From OPU3-GD-OMZ sp964515235 (GTDB lineage: Bacteria; Pseudomonadota; Gammaproteobacteria; Methylococcales; Methylomonadaceae): 64,000 bases of DNA. A program made the position numbers and the translations under genes. The DNA lies in the NCBI GenBank assembly GCA_964515235.1, contig CAZEVO010000002.1, forward strand, positions 21,051 to 85,050, written 5' to 3'. Of the stretch, positions 25,813 to 34,524 are shown in pieces. Positions within the stretch are counted from its first letter, which is position 1. The number at the start of each line of letters is the position of its first letter. Under the pieces are notes generated by a model. That model searched no databases and was not told the DNA's origin. It saw only the letters and a list, made by a program, of their open reading frames with translations.

Positions 25813-26766
25813 TTAATCCACATACATCGAACTGACCGATTCACTCTCCGCCATACGCCGGATGGTTTCACCCATCATCTCCGCTACACTTAACTGCCTA
25901 ATCTTGCCTGTTTCCAACACCCCATCAGCCAACGGTATTGTATCCGTAACCACTAACTCATCAATAAGTGAACTTGCCAAGTTCTCATACGCCTTGCCCG
26001 ATAAAACCGGATGCGTGCAATAAGCCACCACCTTCCTAGCCCCATGAGCCTTTAACGCTTTAGCAGCCTGACATAAAGTCCCTGCTGTATCCACCAAGTC
26101 GTCAACCAACACACAAGTGCGACCCTTCACATCACCAATGATATGCATCACCTCAGCATGATTGGCTCTTGGTCGCCGCTTATCGATAATCGCCAAATCA
26201 GCATCATCAAGACGTTTCGCTAATGCTCGCGCCCGAACTACCCCCCCAACATCCGGCGATACCACCATCAAATCTTGGTAATTTTGCCGCCATATATCGC
26301 CTAACAATAATGGCGAGGCATAAACATTATCAACAGGAATATCAAAAAAACCCTGTATCTGATCAGCATGCAAATCAACTGTTAGCAAATTACTAGCGCC
26401 AGCTGCCTCAATCATCTTTGCCACTAACTTTGCAGTAATCGGTACTCTGGCAGACCTTGATCTACGATCCTGACGGGCATAACCAAAATAAGGAATTACT
26501 GCAGTTATTTTAGCCGCTGAAGACCGACGCAATGCATCAATCAAAACCAGCAACTCCATTAAATTCTCATCTGTCGGCGCATTAGTTGACTGAACAACAA
26601 AGACCTCTCTGCCCCGAACATTTTCTTCAATCTCGACAGTAACTTCGCCATCACTAAATCGGCCTACACTAGCCATGCCTAATCGCATACTAAGCCTTTT
26701 AACAACTCCTTCTGCTAATTTTTTATTAGCATTCCCCGAAAAAACCATAAACGAGGCGTCATCCAC
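25813..26766 (-). CDS. prs: Ribose-phosphate pyrophosphokinase
   Basis: Makes phosphoribosyl pyrophosphate from ribose 5-phosphate and ATP for nucleotide, His and Trp synthesis. Motifs: PYFGYARQDRR (ATP-binding loop), TVDLHADQIQGFF (catalytic His), and the PRPP loop VLVDDLVDTAGTL. The start is uncertain. A GTG at 26766 (317 residues) has GGGAG seven bases upstream. The ATG at 26748 (MVFSGNANKKL) has no clear site. A TTG at 26808 would run into tRNA-Gln and is rejected. Confidence 0.95.
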   Translation of the reverse strand: MDDASFMVFSGNANKKLAEGVVKRLSMRLGMASVGRFSDGEVTVEIEENVRGREVFVVQSTNAPTDENLMELLVLIDALRRSSAAKITAVIPYFGYARQDRRSRSARVPITAKLVAKMIEAAGASNLLTVDLHADQIQGFFDIPVDNVYASPLLLGDIWRQNYQDLMVVSPDVGGVVRARALAKRLDDADLAIIDKRRPRANHAEVMHIIGDVKGRTCVLVDDLVDTAGTLCQAAKALKAHGARKVVAYCTHPVLSGKAYENLASSLIDELVVTDTIPLADGVLETGKIRQLSVAEMMGETIRRMAESESVSSMYVD

Positions 26767-26809
26767 TGAGTCACTCCCAATTGAAAGATTAAATACAGTT
26801 AAAGGCAAA

Positions 26810-26884
26810 TGGCTGGGCCGCCAGGATTCGAACCTGGGTATGCGGAGATCAAAACCCCGTGCCTTACCGCTTGGCGACGGCCCA
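26810..26884 (-). tRNA. tRNA-Gln (TTG)
   Basis: On the minus strand a 75-base cloverleaf with encoded CCA. Anticodon loop TTTTGAT gives TTG. Acceptor TGGGCCG pairs with CGGCCCA. It lies between ispE and prs, exactly as in Pseudomonas, and must be cut from the ispE-prs transcript. Confidence 0.95.
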
Positions 26885-26896
26885 ATACTTTAAATT

Positions 26897-27772
26897 TTAA
26901 ACTTGATCAAAATCGGGATAGCCCAAATTCTGATACACCGGCGAACGCGCAATTCCAGCCGCGAAAAAAACTTCCTCAACACCGTTCTTCTTAAGCTCTT
27001 TAAAAACCGCTCTAGCTTCATCCTCAAGGCTAAATTGCAAAAACACACAAGCCCCAGTACCAGTCAACCTTGCTTCCCCATAAGTGGATAACATTGTCAA
27101 CGCACTATCAACAGCGGGATAATCTTCCCGAACCGTTTTTAAACAATCATTCTGATACTGACCCGAATGAAAGTCGCCTATTGTGATAGGTTTACTATCT
27201 CGTGTCAAATCTTTAGCACAAAAAACTGCTTTAGTTGCAACATGACATTGTGGTTTTACGATCACATACCAACTCTTTGCCAGCACAATAGGCTGCAATT
27301 TCTCGCCCACACCCTCAGCCCATGCGTTATAACCTTGTACAAAAACCGGCACATCCGCACCCAACTCAAGCCCTAATTCTGATAATTTCTGCAGTGACAA
27401 ACCCAAACCCCAAAGAGCATTCAGTGCAACCAGCGTGGTAGCAGCATCAGAACTACCCCCACCTAACCCGCCTCCCATGGGAATATTCTTAATAAGAGCA
27501 ATTGAAACTCCCCCTGTAAAACCTGTTTCATTCTTCAATAACAACGCAGCCCTGACCGTCAGATCATCCGCCTCAGCAATACCAACAATAGGTGTATCTA
27601 AGCACACCCGGTCTTCTTCCAATGACTCAAAAGATAACCAGTCACAAAAATCAATCAATTGGAATACTGTTTGCAACTGATGATAGCCATCCTCTCGACG
27701 CCCGACAATCTGTAACATTAAATTTAACTTTGCTGGCGCCGGCCATTGTTGCCGCCATAACTGATTTCTCAT
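26897..27772 (-). CDS. ispE: 4-diphosphocytidyl-2-C-methyl-D-erythritol kinase
   Basis: Phosphorylates CDP-methylerythritol in the MEP isoprenoid pathway. It is a GHMP kinase: substrate motif PAPAKLNLMLQIVGRREDGY at the N-terminus, ATP loop PMGGGLGGGSSDAAT in the middle, and LTGTGACVF near the C-terminus. The ATG at 27772 gives MRNQLWRQQWPAPAKLNL and 291 residues; a GTG three codons upstream is possible. It pairs functionally with ispG at 33269. It lies between lolB and tRNA-Gln. Confidence 0.96.
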   Translation of the reverse strand: MRNQLWRQQWPAPAKLNLMLQIVGRREDGYHQLQTVFQLIDFCDWLSFESLEEDRVCLDTPIVGIAEADDLTVRAALLLKNETGFTGGVSIALIKNIPMGGGLGGGSSDAATTLVALNALWGLGLSLQKLSELGLELGADVPVFVQGYNAWAEGVGEKLQPIVLAKSWYVIVKPQCHVATKAVFCAKDLTRDSKPITIGDFHSGQYQNDCLKTVREDYPAVDSALTMLSTYGEARLTGTGACVFLQFSLEDEARAVFKELKKNGVEEVFFAAGIARSPVYQNLGYPDFDQV

Positions 27773-27811
27773 AATCACCACAATTCACGTTCTAAAAAAA
27801 TTTCTGAAAAA

Positions 27812-28387
27812 CTACCTTAATTGCCACTGATCTACCAGCAACTTTAGCCTCACCGCCTCATGAGAAAACTGAATCTTCTTGGGCAAATTATACATCTCTA
27901 CTTTATTCATTTTTGACACCAAAACATGCCAGCCTTGCTGCTTAAACCCCTCGGGCGTATCAACAAACTGCTGATTAGGTGCCGGCAAGCCTAATACCCA
28001 ATACCTAAAAGCTAAAATAGGAACCTCAAAGCCCAATCCAAAATCAACACCCTGAGCAATGTCTTGTAGAGTTATTTTATTACCCGCCCCATAATCAACA
28101 ACAATACTTTCCCCCATTAATAAAACAACAACTAACTGCCGACCCAAAGGCCCATAAAGAACCAACCTTTCACCATCAGAGTCGTGCTGCCATTTTATCC
28201 GTGCTGATTCAGCCACATTATTGTTTTTAACAGCCAAACGCCCCCGAAAAACCCAATCATGCTCACTAAAAATGAAACTCGAATCCAGATCAATCCCACC
28301 ATGGTCACTGACTTTTGGCGCGATAGAACAGCCACTCACCCCAAGCACCCAGAAAAACCAGAGCAGCGCCCATTCTTTCCGCATCAA
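27812..28387 (-). CDS. lolB: Outer-membrane lipoprotein LolB
   Basis: Receives lipoproteins from LolA and inserts them into the outer membrane. It has 191 residues, with a lipoprotein signal ending VSGC at residue 20. The body is weakly conserved but has the family features FRGRLAVKN, GPLGRQLVVV and a PAPNQQF segment near PILAFRYWVLGLP. Four-base overlap with the upstream TPR lipoprotein gene and position before ispE support the call. Confidence 0.92.
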   Translation of the reverse strand: MMRKEWALLWFFWVLGVSGCSIAPKVSDHGGIDLDSSFIFSEHDWVFRGRLAVKNNNVAESARIKWQHDSDGERLVLYGPLGRQLVVVLLMGESIVVDYGAGNKITLQDIAQGVDFGLGFEVPILAFRYWVLGLPAPNQQFVDTPEGFKQQGWHVLVSKMNKVEMYNLPKKIQFSHEAVRLKLLVDQWQLR

Positions 28388-30150
28388 TCTTTAACCAAAC
28401 CTTCCTTATCTTGTGAAATTTCTAACAAATACGCATCAGCAGGATATTGACTCACCGCCTCTTCAAAAACACCTCGCGCCTCTTGTTTTCGCCCCATGAC
28501 CCAAAGCGCTTCTACCAAATGACCTGCTATTTCAGGCTCTCGCTCTAATTGATAGGCTTTTTGTAAATAACTAACTGCTTGCTCATAAAGTCCTTGTCGG
28601 TATTTCAACCAACCATAACTATCAATGATAACTGCATCCTGTCCTTTTAGTGCAATAGCTCGCGTCAAATAGACCTCAGCCTCTTCTAGCCTCTCTGTTC
28701 GATCAACCAAGGTATAACCCAATGCATTCAAGGCATTAGCATCATCAGGGTATCTATCAATAATACTCAACAAATCAGACTCAAGAACTGCTAACTTATC
28801 TAATTTCTCAGCGACCAAAGCACGTGTATATAAAATCTCTTTCCTGTCCGGTACTTCTTCTAACGATGCTGTCAATAGATTGAATGCCTCAATGTACATC
28901 GACTGCAAACTGAACCATTGTGACCGAAGCAAAACAAGCCGTAATTCCTGCGAACTATTCACTGCCTTAACTTCATCAAGCCGCAAACCAGCACGTTCAA
29001 ATAACCCGCTGTCCATCAATAATTCTACTGCATTAATTCGCGCACCAAAAAGGTAGCTTCCACTCAAAACCCGATCAAACCACCCAATTGCACGCTCTAA
29101 GTCACCCTCAATTGCCGCCATTCGCCCCAAATAAAAATTACTCCGGTCACCCCAAGCTGGCTTATCCACTAAACTTAACAAAATTGATTTTGCCTGTTCA
29201 CTTTTATTAAGTTGTAAATAAACCATCGCAAGTGCGTATTGGCTGCTCATATCATACGGCTGCAAATCTAAAACCTCCTGATAGGTCTTTGCAGCCGCAG
29301 CAACCTTGCCGTTTTTGATCTGCGTTTGCGCCAGCAATACTTTTAACTCAACCATACTGGGGCGCTTTTTAATAACGCGTAGCAATATCTTCTCAGCCTT
29401 CAGATAGTCCCTTAATTGAACAGCGACCTGAGCTTCAACCACATGCGCTCTCACCCAATCTGGCTGCAACAACAAAGCCTCAGCTACTTTTTTCCTGGCT
29501 TGCTTCAAATCACCTTGCTGCAAGGACAAAATAGCTTGTGCCAAATGAATTGACCCTTTCCTTGGGTATTGCCGTAATAGCTCCTCTAAAACTGTAAAAA
29601 CACTATTACTCTCTTGCGCCGACGCCAGCGCATTAATTAGCTCAAACAAAGCACCTTCAAACCCTGCCGGATCCGCTTTTAAAATAAACTGCATATGCTC
29701 AAAAAGAGTTGCCTCGTTTTTCATTTTGATAGACAACATAGCGCCAACACGCCGAGCAATCAAATTTTCAGGATCACGCTTTAACCATAGCGAAACCGCC
29801 TTTTGAGCTTCTTGGTAATTCTTTCTGAATAAGGCTATTTTTGTGGCTCTTTCAGCCACTTTCGGATCAAATACCTTTTCAGCAACCTGAATATAACCAT
29901 CAAGGGCTATGTCATAGATTCCTCTTTGTGCTGCCAACTCAGCTGACAACAACAAATACAAAATTTCAGGCGTTAGCTTATCCTGACTTCGATTAAGATT
30001 AAGGCTAACTTTTGCTGTCTTTTGCAATTCTACTGCTCTAACAGCTCGCTCGGTAACTTTCTCAGGGAACGTTGAACACCCCCCTAAAGAAGTTATCACC
30101 AAAATCACAAATACTTTTAATATCATGAACTTATTCACTCGAAAGACCAC
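28384..30150 (-). CDS. TPR-repeat lipoprotein (PA4667-like)
   Basis: Predicted outer-membrane-associated scaffold; the function is unknown. It has 588 residues. A lipoprotein signal ends SLGGC at about residue 25. The rest is a chain of about a dozen tetratricopeptide repeats, including GYTLVDRTERLEEAEVYLTR and SYLQKAYQLEREPE near the C-terminus. Starts: GTG 30150, GTG 30138 or ATG 30126, all with weak ribosome sites; I give the longest. The TPR-lolB-ispE order is the Pseudomonas one. Confidence 0.9.
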   Translation of the reverse strand: MVFRVNKFMILKVFVILVITSLGGCSTFPEKVTERAVRAVELQKTAKVSLNLNRSQDKLTPEILYLLLSAELAAQRGIYDIALDGYIQVAEKVFDPKVAERATKIALFRKNYQEAQKAVSLWLKRDPENLIARRVGAMLSIKMKNEATLFEHMQFILKADPAGFEGALFELINALASAQESNSVFTVLEELLRQYPRKGSIHLAQAILSLQQGDLKQARKKVAEALLLQPDWVRAHVVEAQVAVQLRDYLKAEKILLRVIKKRPSMVELKVLLAQTQIKNGKVAAAAKTYQEVLDLQPYDMSSQYALAMVYLQLNKSEQAKSILLSLVDKPAWGDRSNFYLGRMAAIEGDLERAIGWFDRVLSGSYLFGARINAVELLMDSGLFERAGLRLDEVKAVNSSQELRLVLLRSQWFSLQSMYIEAFNLLTASLEEVPDRKEILYTRALVAEKLDKLAVLESDLLSIIDRYPDDANALNALGYTLVDRTERLEEAEVYLTRAIALKGQDAVIIDSYGWLKYRQGLYEQAVSYLQKAYQLEREPEIAGHLVEALWVMGRKQEARGVFEEAVSQYPADAYLLEISQDKEGLVKD

Positions 30151-30203
30151 CGAAAAACTATAAATACCGAAAAATCCATTTGTACATGCCGTTGCTGGTT
30201 GGC

Positions 30204-30233
30204 TAAATTCCTAAATTTTACTTAAAATACTAC
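30204..30233 (+). promoter_or_regulatory. Possible hemA promoter
   Basis: TTGGCT, an 18-base spacer and TAAAAT in the 210-base divergent gap between the TPR lipoprotein gene and hemA. The match is moderate and the leader to hemA would be about 120 bases. No other stronger promoter is seen in the gap. The box positions are approximate. Confidence 0.3.
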
Positions 30234-30360
30234 ATTGTTATGACAACTTCATTGGTAATTATTTCAAAACCTGATGCCTCTATTGAATTATAAGTTAAAA
30301 ATGCACTCTTTTCCCCACCATTCACTGTTAATGCCGTTAATACGTCAACACTACTGATTC

Positions 30361-31629
30361 ATGACTTTACTTGCCATCGGCGTTAATTACAACACCTCTC
30401 CTCTCGCAATTAGAGAACGCTTAGTATTGCCTGCAGAACATTTATCTGCAGCACTTATCGACCTAAGACAGAAATCTGCGATTAACGAAATTGCAATTTT
30501 ATCAACCTGTAATCGGACCGAGTTTTACTGCCAGTTAAATTGCGACAACCAACAAATCATTATTGATTGGATCACAAGCCATAGCAATCTCTCCCAAGAT
30601 GAAATTACACCTTATCTATACTCACACACCGGCCCTGAGCTTATCCGCCACATGTTCAGAGTAGCCTGTGGCCTTGATTCTATGATTATCGGCGAACCCC
30701 AAATTTTAGGCCAAATGAAAACAGCTTATCACGCTGCTTACGAGGCTGGTACACTAGGCAAACAACTAGGAAAATTATTTCAACACACCTTCTCTGCAGC
30801 AAAAAAAGTTCGAACAGATACTGCAATTGGCTCCAGTCCCGTTTCAGTTGCATTTGCCGCTGTTCGTCTCGCTCAAAACATCTTTGACAACCTTAACCAA
30901 CAAACCGCAATACTGATTGGTGCTGGTGAAACCATCGAACTCACAGCCAGACATCTTCACCAACAAAAAATAGGACAAATCATTGTCGCCAATCGCACCT
31001 ACGACAAAGCCCACAATTTAGCTGCCCAGTTTGATGGCTATGCTATTACCCTCGCTGAATTACCCATTCACCTTGCCAAAGCGGATATCGTTGTTTCATC
31101 AACTGCTAGCCAGCTTCCGATTCTCGGTAAAGGTAGATTTGAAAGTGCTATAAAAAAACGCAAACACAAACCGATTTTTATTGCAGACCTCGCCGTTCCA
31201 CGCGACATTGAGCCGGAAGTCTCACAACTTGAAGACATTTACCTGTACACCGTTGATGACTTGCAATATGCTATTGAGGAAAACCTCGGGGCTCGTCGAC
31301 AAGCTGCAGAAAAAGCCGAAGAAATAATCAACACCCAAGTAGAAAATTTCCTCAGTTGGTTGCGCTCGCAAGGTGCTCAGTCAACCATCACCGACTTCAG
31401 GCATCAAGCGGAACAAACCCGTGAAGAAGTATTAAATAACGCACGCATTGCACTTAAAAGGGGAGCCAATCCTGAACAAGTCATTGAACAACTCGCTCAT
31501 TTACTCACCAACAAATTACTACATACACCTAGCATACAAATCAGACAAGCCGGGATCAACGACAGACATGACCTCATTGCCGCTGCTCGCGAACTTTATA
31601 AACTCACAAAAACAAATCAAATCAAGTGA
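30361..31629 (+). CDS. hemA: Glutamyl-tRNA reductase
   Basis: First committed step of C5 tetrapyrrole synthesis: glutamyl-tRNA to glutamate-1-semialdehyde. It has 422 residues. The catalytic cysteine is in ILSTCNRTEFYC (about residue 50). The NADPH domain has LIGAGETIELTARHL, and IADLAVPRDIEP is the family signature. A C-terminal dimerisation helix follows. Its TGA overlaps the prfA GTG start. Confidence 0.98.
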   Translation: MTLLAIGVNYNTSPLAIRERLVLPAEHLSAALIDLRQKSAINEIAILSTCNRTEFYCQLNCDNQQIIIDWITSHSNLSQDEITPYLYSHTGPELIRHMFRVACGLDSMIIGEPQILGQMKTAYHAAYEAGTLGKQLGKLFQHTFSAAKKVRTDTAIGSSPVSVAFAAVRLAQNIFDNLNQQTAILIGAGETIELTARHLHQQKIGQIIVANRTYDKAHNLAAQFDGYAITLAELPIHLAKADIVVSSTASQLPILGKGRFESAIKKRKHKPIFIADLAVPRDIEPEVSQLEDIYLYTVDDLQYAIEENLGARRQAAEKAEEIINTQVENFLSWLRSQGAQSTITDFRHQAEQTREEVLNNARIALKRGANPEQVIEQLAHLLTNKLLHTPSIQIRQAGINDRHDLIAAARELYKLTKTNQIK

Positions 31630-32711
31630 ACAAGTCCATACAACACCGACTAGATCGGCTCGAAGAACGCTACGACGAAGTCGCAGCATTACTCTCAGAA
31701 CCTGAAACCCAAAACAATCAAAATAAATTCCGAACACTTAGTCAGGAATATGCCCAAATAGCACCAATAGTAAACTGTTACCAGCAGTTTTCAGCCACAT
31801 TAGAGGCGATTAAGGGCGCTGAAGAACTAATAAATGACCCCGACCCTGAACTTAGGGAAATGGCAAAAGAAGAACTTCATGAAGCTAAGGAACAGGCAGC
31901 ACAATTAACCCACCAACTACAAATTTTGCTTTTACCAAAAGACCCTAATGACAATCGCAATATTTATATTGAGGTCCGTGCAGGCACTGGCGGAGCCGAA
32001 GCCGCTATTTTTTCGGGAAATCTTGCCCGCATGTACCAACGCTATGCAGAACTCCAAGGCTGGAAAATTGAAACTATTAGTCAAACACTAGGAGAGCACG
32101 GAGGTTATAAAGAGATCGTTATGCGTATTCTAGGCCAAGACGTTTACGCACATTTAAAATTTGAGTCCGGCACACACCGCGTACAACGTGTCCCCGAAAC
32201 TGAATCTCAAGGCCGCGTACATACTTCAGCGTGCACCGTAGCTATTATGCCTGAAGCAGAAGAAGTTGATGCCATCGATATTAATACCTCCGACTTACGT
32301 ATTGACACTTTTCGGGCATCAGGTGCGGGTGGACAACACGTCAACAAAACAGATTCTGCTATTCGAATTACCCACATTCCTTCAGGTGTCGTAGTTGAAT
32401 GCCAAGATGAACGGTCACAACATAAGAATCGCGCACGCGCAATGTCACTATTACAAACACGCTTGCTATCCGCTAAGCAAGAAAAACTAAATGCAGAACA
32501 AGCAGCCTCTCGAAAAGACCAAGTAGGCAGTGGAGACCGTTCCGAGCGCATTCGAACCTATAATTTCCCGCAAGGTCGATTAACCGATCATCGTATTAAT
32601 TTAACCTTGTACAAACTCGAAGAAATCATTCAAGGCGAATTAGGTCAAGTTATTCAACCACTGATTCACGAGCATCAAGCAACGCAACTGACACAACTCG
32701 CTGAAGATTAA
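31626..32711 (+). CDS. prfA: Peptide chain release factor 1
   Basis: Terminates translation at UAG and UAA. It has 361 residues. The stop-recognition PxT-type loop is VPETESQG, and the catalytic GGQ lies in SGAGGQHVNKTDSA. The start is GTG at 31626, nested in GTGA with the hemA stop, so translation is coupled. The methyltransferase gene prmC, which normally follows and modifies the GGQ, is not here; a DUF6164 gene follows instead. Confidence 0.98.
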   Translation: MNKSIQHRLDRLEERYDEVAALLSEPETQNNQNKFRTLSQEYAQIAPIVNCYQQFSATLEAIKGAEELINDPDPELREMAKEELHEAKEQAAQLTHQLQILLLPKDPNDNRNIYIEVRAGTGGAEAAIFSGNLARMYQRYAELQGWKIETISQTLGEHGGYKEIVMRILGQDVYAHLKFESGTHRVQRVPETESQGRVHTSACTVAIMPEAEEVDAIDINTSDLRIDTFRASGAGGQHVNKTDSAIRITHIPSGVVVECQDERSQHKNRARAMSLLQTRLLSAKQEKLNAEQAASRKDQVGSGDRSERIRTYNFPQGRLTDHRINLTLYKLEEIIQGELGQVIQPLIHEHQATQLTQLAED

Positions 32712-32736
32712 ACAATAAATATCACCTTGAAAAACT

Positions 32737-33138
32737 ATGGCTATCCTACTTTTCAAACTCAATCATGTAACCCTTGATGAAGCCGAAGATGTGCGAAAAA
32801 TACTTAACGACCAACATATTGACTATTATGAAACATCGGCAGGCCGCTGGGGTATTGGGGTTGCCGCCATTTGGCTTGTCAATCATCATGATCTTAATGC
32901 AGCCAAAACATTGATCCACTCCTATCAAATCGATAGAGGATTACAAATACGACGCGAACACGCTGATCTAAAAAACCAAAATCAATTAGAATCTATTTTT
33001 GATCGCTTAAAACACCACCCTTTACTCTTTTTGTTGACACTGGTGATGATAGGTTTAATTACCGCACTTTCATTGAATCCTTTTTTCAGCCTCACAAATC
33101 ACCAAAACAAACCCACATCCCAAATAGAAATTAAATAA
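32737..33138 (+). CDS. DUF6164-like small protein with one C-terminal membrane helix
   Basis: Function unknown. It has 133 residues. A soluble N-terminal domain (about 1-75) has the segment YYETSAGRWGIGVAAIWL, which resembles the DUF6164 family and putative signal-transducing PII-like DUF2007 folds. A single transmembrane helix lies at about 95-114 (LLFLLTLVMIGLITALSL). It follows prfA by 25 bases and is likely co-transcribed with hemA-prfA. The family assignment is from memory. Confidence 0.65.
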   Translation: MAILLFKLNHVTLDEAEDVRKILNDQHIDYYETSAGRWGIGVAAIWLVNHHDLNAAKTLIHSYQIDRGLQIRREHADLKNQNQLESIFDRLKHHPLLFLLTLVMIGLITALSLNPFFSLTNHQNKPTSQIEIK

Positions 33139-33176
33139 ATCAACACCTTAACCACTATCAACTTTATATATTGAGC

Positions 33177-33185
33177 TGTTATAAT
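33177..33185 (+). promoter_or_regulatory. Extended -10 promoter upstream of ispG
   Basis: TGTTATAAT is a perfect extended -10 (TGnTATAAT). No good -35 is seen 17 bases upstream, which such promoters tolerate. Transcription would start near 33192, about 15 bases before the ATG of a 19-codon ORF and about 77 before ispG. Confidence 0.6.
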
Positions 33186-33206
33186 GGTAGATTTTAAGGA
33201 GTCTTA

Positions 33207-33266
33207 ATGTTTTTTTTACAAAACAACTCCCCTTTTTACAACTCAACTGACCAATCTAAAATTTAA
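33207..33266 (+). CDS. 19-codon upstream ORF in the ispG leader
   Basis: ATG at 33207 is preceded by a perfect AAGGAG with good spacing, the best ribosome-binding site in the region. It encodes MFFLQNNSPFYNSTDQSKI and stops with TAA two bases before the ispG ATG. ispG itself lacks a separate strong site, so this small ORF probably feeds ribosomes into ispG by coupling. The peptide has no recognised similarity. Confidence 0.5.
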   Translation: MFFLQNNSPFYNSTDQSKI

Positions 33267-33268
33267 TT

Positions 33269-34483
33269 ATGTCTAAGAGCGCCCGAAAAAATACACATGC
33301 AGTAATGGTTGGTAACGTCAAAGTAGGTGGCGGCTCCCCTATTGTTATTCAGTCCATGACCAATACGGATACGGTCAATATTGATTCAACCGTAAAGCAA
33401 ATCATGGAGTTATCCGATGCCGGATCAGAACTGGTTAGAATTACAGTCAACAATGAAGAAGCCGCTCAGGCAGTTCCTGCTATTCGGAACGAATTAAATC
33501 GAAAAGGTTATTCAATACCAATTGTCGGTGATTTTCACTTTAATGGCCATAAATTACTGGAAAAATACCCCGATTGTGCCGTTGCATTAGACAAGTATCG
33601 TATTAATCCTGGTAATGTCGGGAAAGGTAAAAAAAGAGACCCTCAATTTGCACAAATGATTGAGTTTGCCTGCAAATATAACAAGCCTGTTCGCATTGGT
33701 GTTAATGGTGGAAGCCTTGATCAATCGGTACTAACCCGTTTACTTGATGAAAATCGCTTAAAAGAAAACCCCGATGAACTAGCCGTCGTAACCCGAAGAG
33801 CAATTGTCACCTCTGCGCTTGAAAGTGCACAACAGGCCGAAGCACTTGGCCTGAGTGCCGATAAAATCATCTTGTCTTGCAAAATGAGTAATGTTCAAGA
33901 TCTCATTAGCGTTTACCAAACGCTGTCAGAGGAATGCTCTTATGCCTTACACCTTGGGCTAACTGAAGCTGGGATGGGAACCAAAGGCGTAGTTTCATCA
34001 GCCGCCGCACTATCTGTTTTAATGCAACAAGGCATTGGCGATACTATTCGCATTTCCTTAACACCAGAACCTGGTGGCGCACGTACACAAGAAGTTTATG
34101 TTGGGCAAGAAATATTGCAAACAATGGGATTCCGTTCATTTACCCCCATGGTTGTTTCCTGCCCAGGGTGTGGCCGTACCACTAGCGACTATTTCCAGAA
34201 ACTAGCACAAGACATACAATCTCACTTACGCAATAACATGCCAATTTGGCGAAAAGAATTTCAAGGCGTAGAAGATATGACCGTTGCAGTTATGGGCTGC
34301 GTAGTTAATGGACCAGGTGAAAGCAAGAGCGCCAACATTGGTATTAGCCTACCCGGTACCGGCGAAACACCTGTTGCTCCCGTTTATGAAGACGGCATCA
34401 AAACTGTGACGTTAAAAGGTGATAAAATAGCCGAAGAATTTCAGGAAATTGTAGAAAACTATATTCAAAACCACTACACCTGA
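33269..34483 (+). CDS. ispG: 4-hydroxy-3-methylbut-2-enyl-diphosphate synthase
   Basis: [4Fe-4S] enzyme that converts MEcPP to HMBPP in the MEP pathway. It has 404 residues with an N-terminal TIM-barrel and C-terminal iron-sulfur domain. Cluster cysteines are in VVSCPGCGRTT and VAVMGCVVNGPGE. The length and the motifs ALDKYRINPGNVGKG, EAGMGTKG and CPGCGRTTS match the longer alpha/betaproteobacterial form rather than the 372-residue E. coli form, which has CPTCSRQE. It stands alone here, not beside hisS. Confidence 0.97.
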   Translation: MSKSARKNTHAVMVGNVKVGGGSPIVIQSMTNTDTVNIDSTVKQIMELSDAGSELVRITVNNEEAAQAVPAIRNELNRKGYSIPIVGDFHFNGHKLLEKYPDCAVALDKYRINPGNVGKGKKRDPQFAQMIEFACKYNKPVRIGVNGGSLDQSVLTRLLDENRLKENPDELAVVTRRAIVTSALESAQQAEALGLSADKIILSCKMSNVQDLISVYQTLSEECSYALHLGLTEAGMGTKGVVSSAAALSVLMQQGIGDTIRISLTPEPGGARTQEVYVGQEILQTMGFRSFTPMVVSCPGCGRTTSDYFQKLAQDIQSHLRNNMPIWRKEFQGVEDMTVAVMGCVVNGPGESKSANIGISLPGTGETPVAPVYEDGIKTVTLKGDKIAEEFQEIVENYIQNHYT

Positions 34484-34497
34484 TAGCGCATTTTCAA

Positions 34498-34524
34498 AGC
34501 GGTTAATTTGTAGAATTAACCGCT
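34498..34524. terminator. Perfect hairpin between convergent ispG and DUF455 genes
   Basis: An 11-bp perfect inverted repeat (AGCGGTTAATT / AATTAACCGCT) with a five-base loop starts 14 bases after the ispG stop and overlaps the last codons of the convergent gene. Neither side has a T run, so termination would be imperfect; it could serve both genes. Confidence 0.45.

Noticed and set aside
26767..26808. TTG start for prs next to tRNA-Gln
   Set aside because: TTG adjoins the tRNA 3' end and adds residues absent in homologues; GTG with GGGAG at 26766 fits better.
26675..26893. Open frame of 72 codons across prs start and tRNA-Gln
   Set aside because: Antisense to a tRNA and to a conserved gene; no independent evidence.
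34498..34524. Reading the ispG/DUF455 hairpin as an attachment or repeat element
   Set aside because: Perfect stem between convergent genes is best explained by a shared 3' end; no second copy was noticed in the window.
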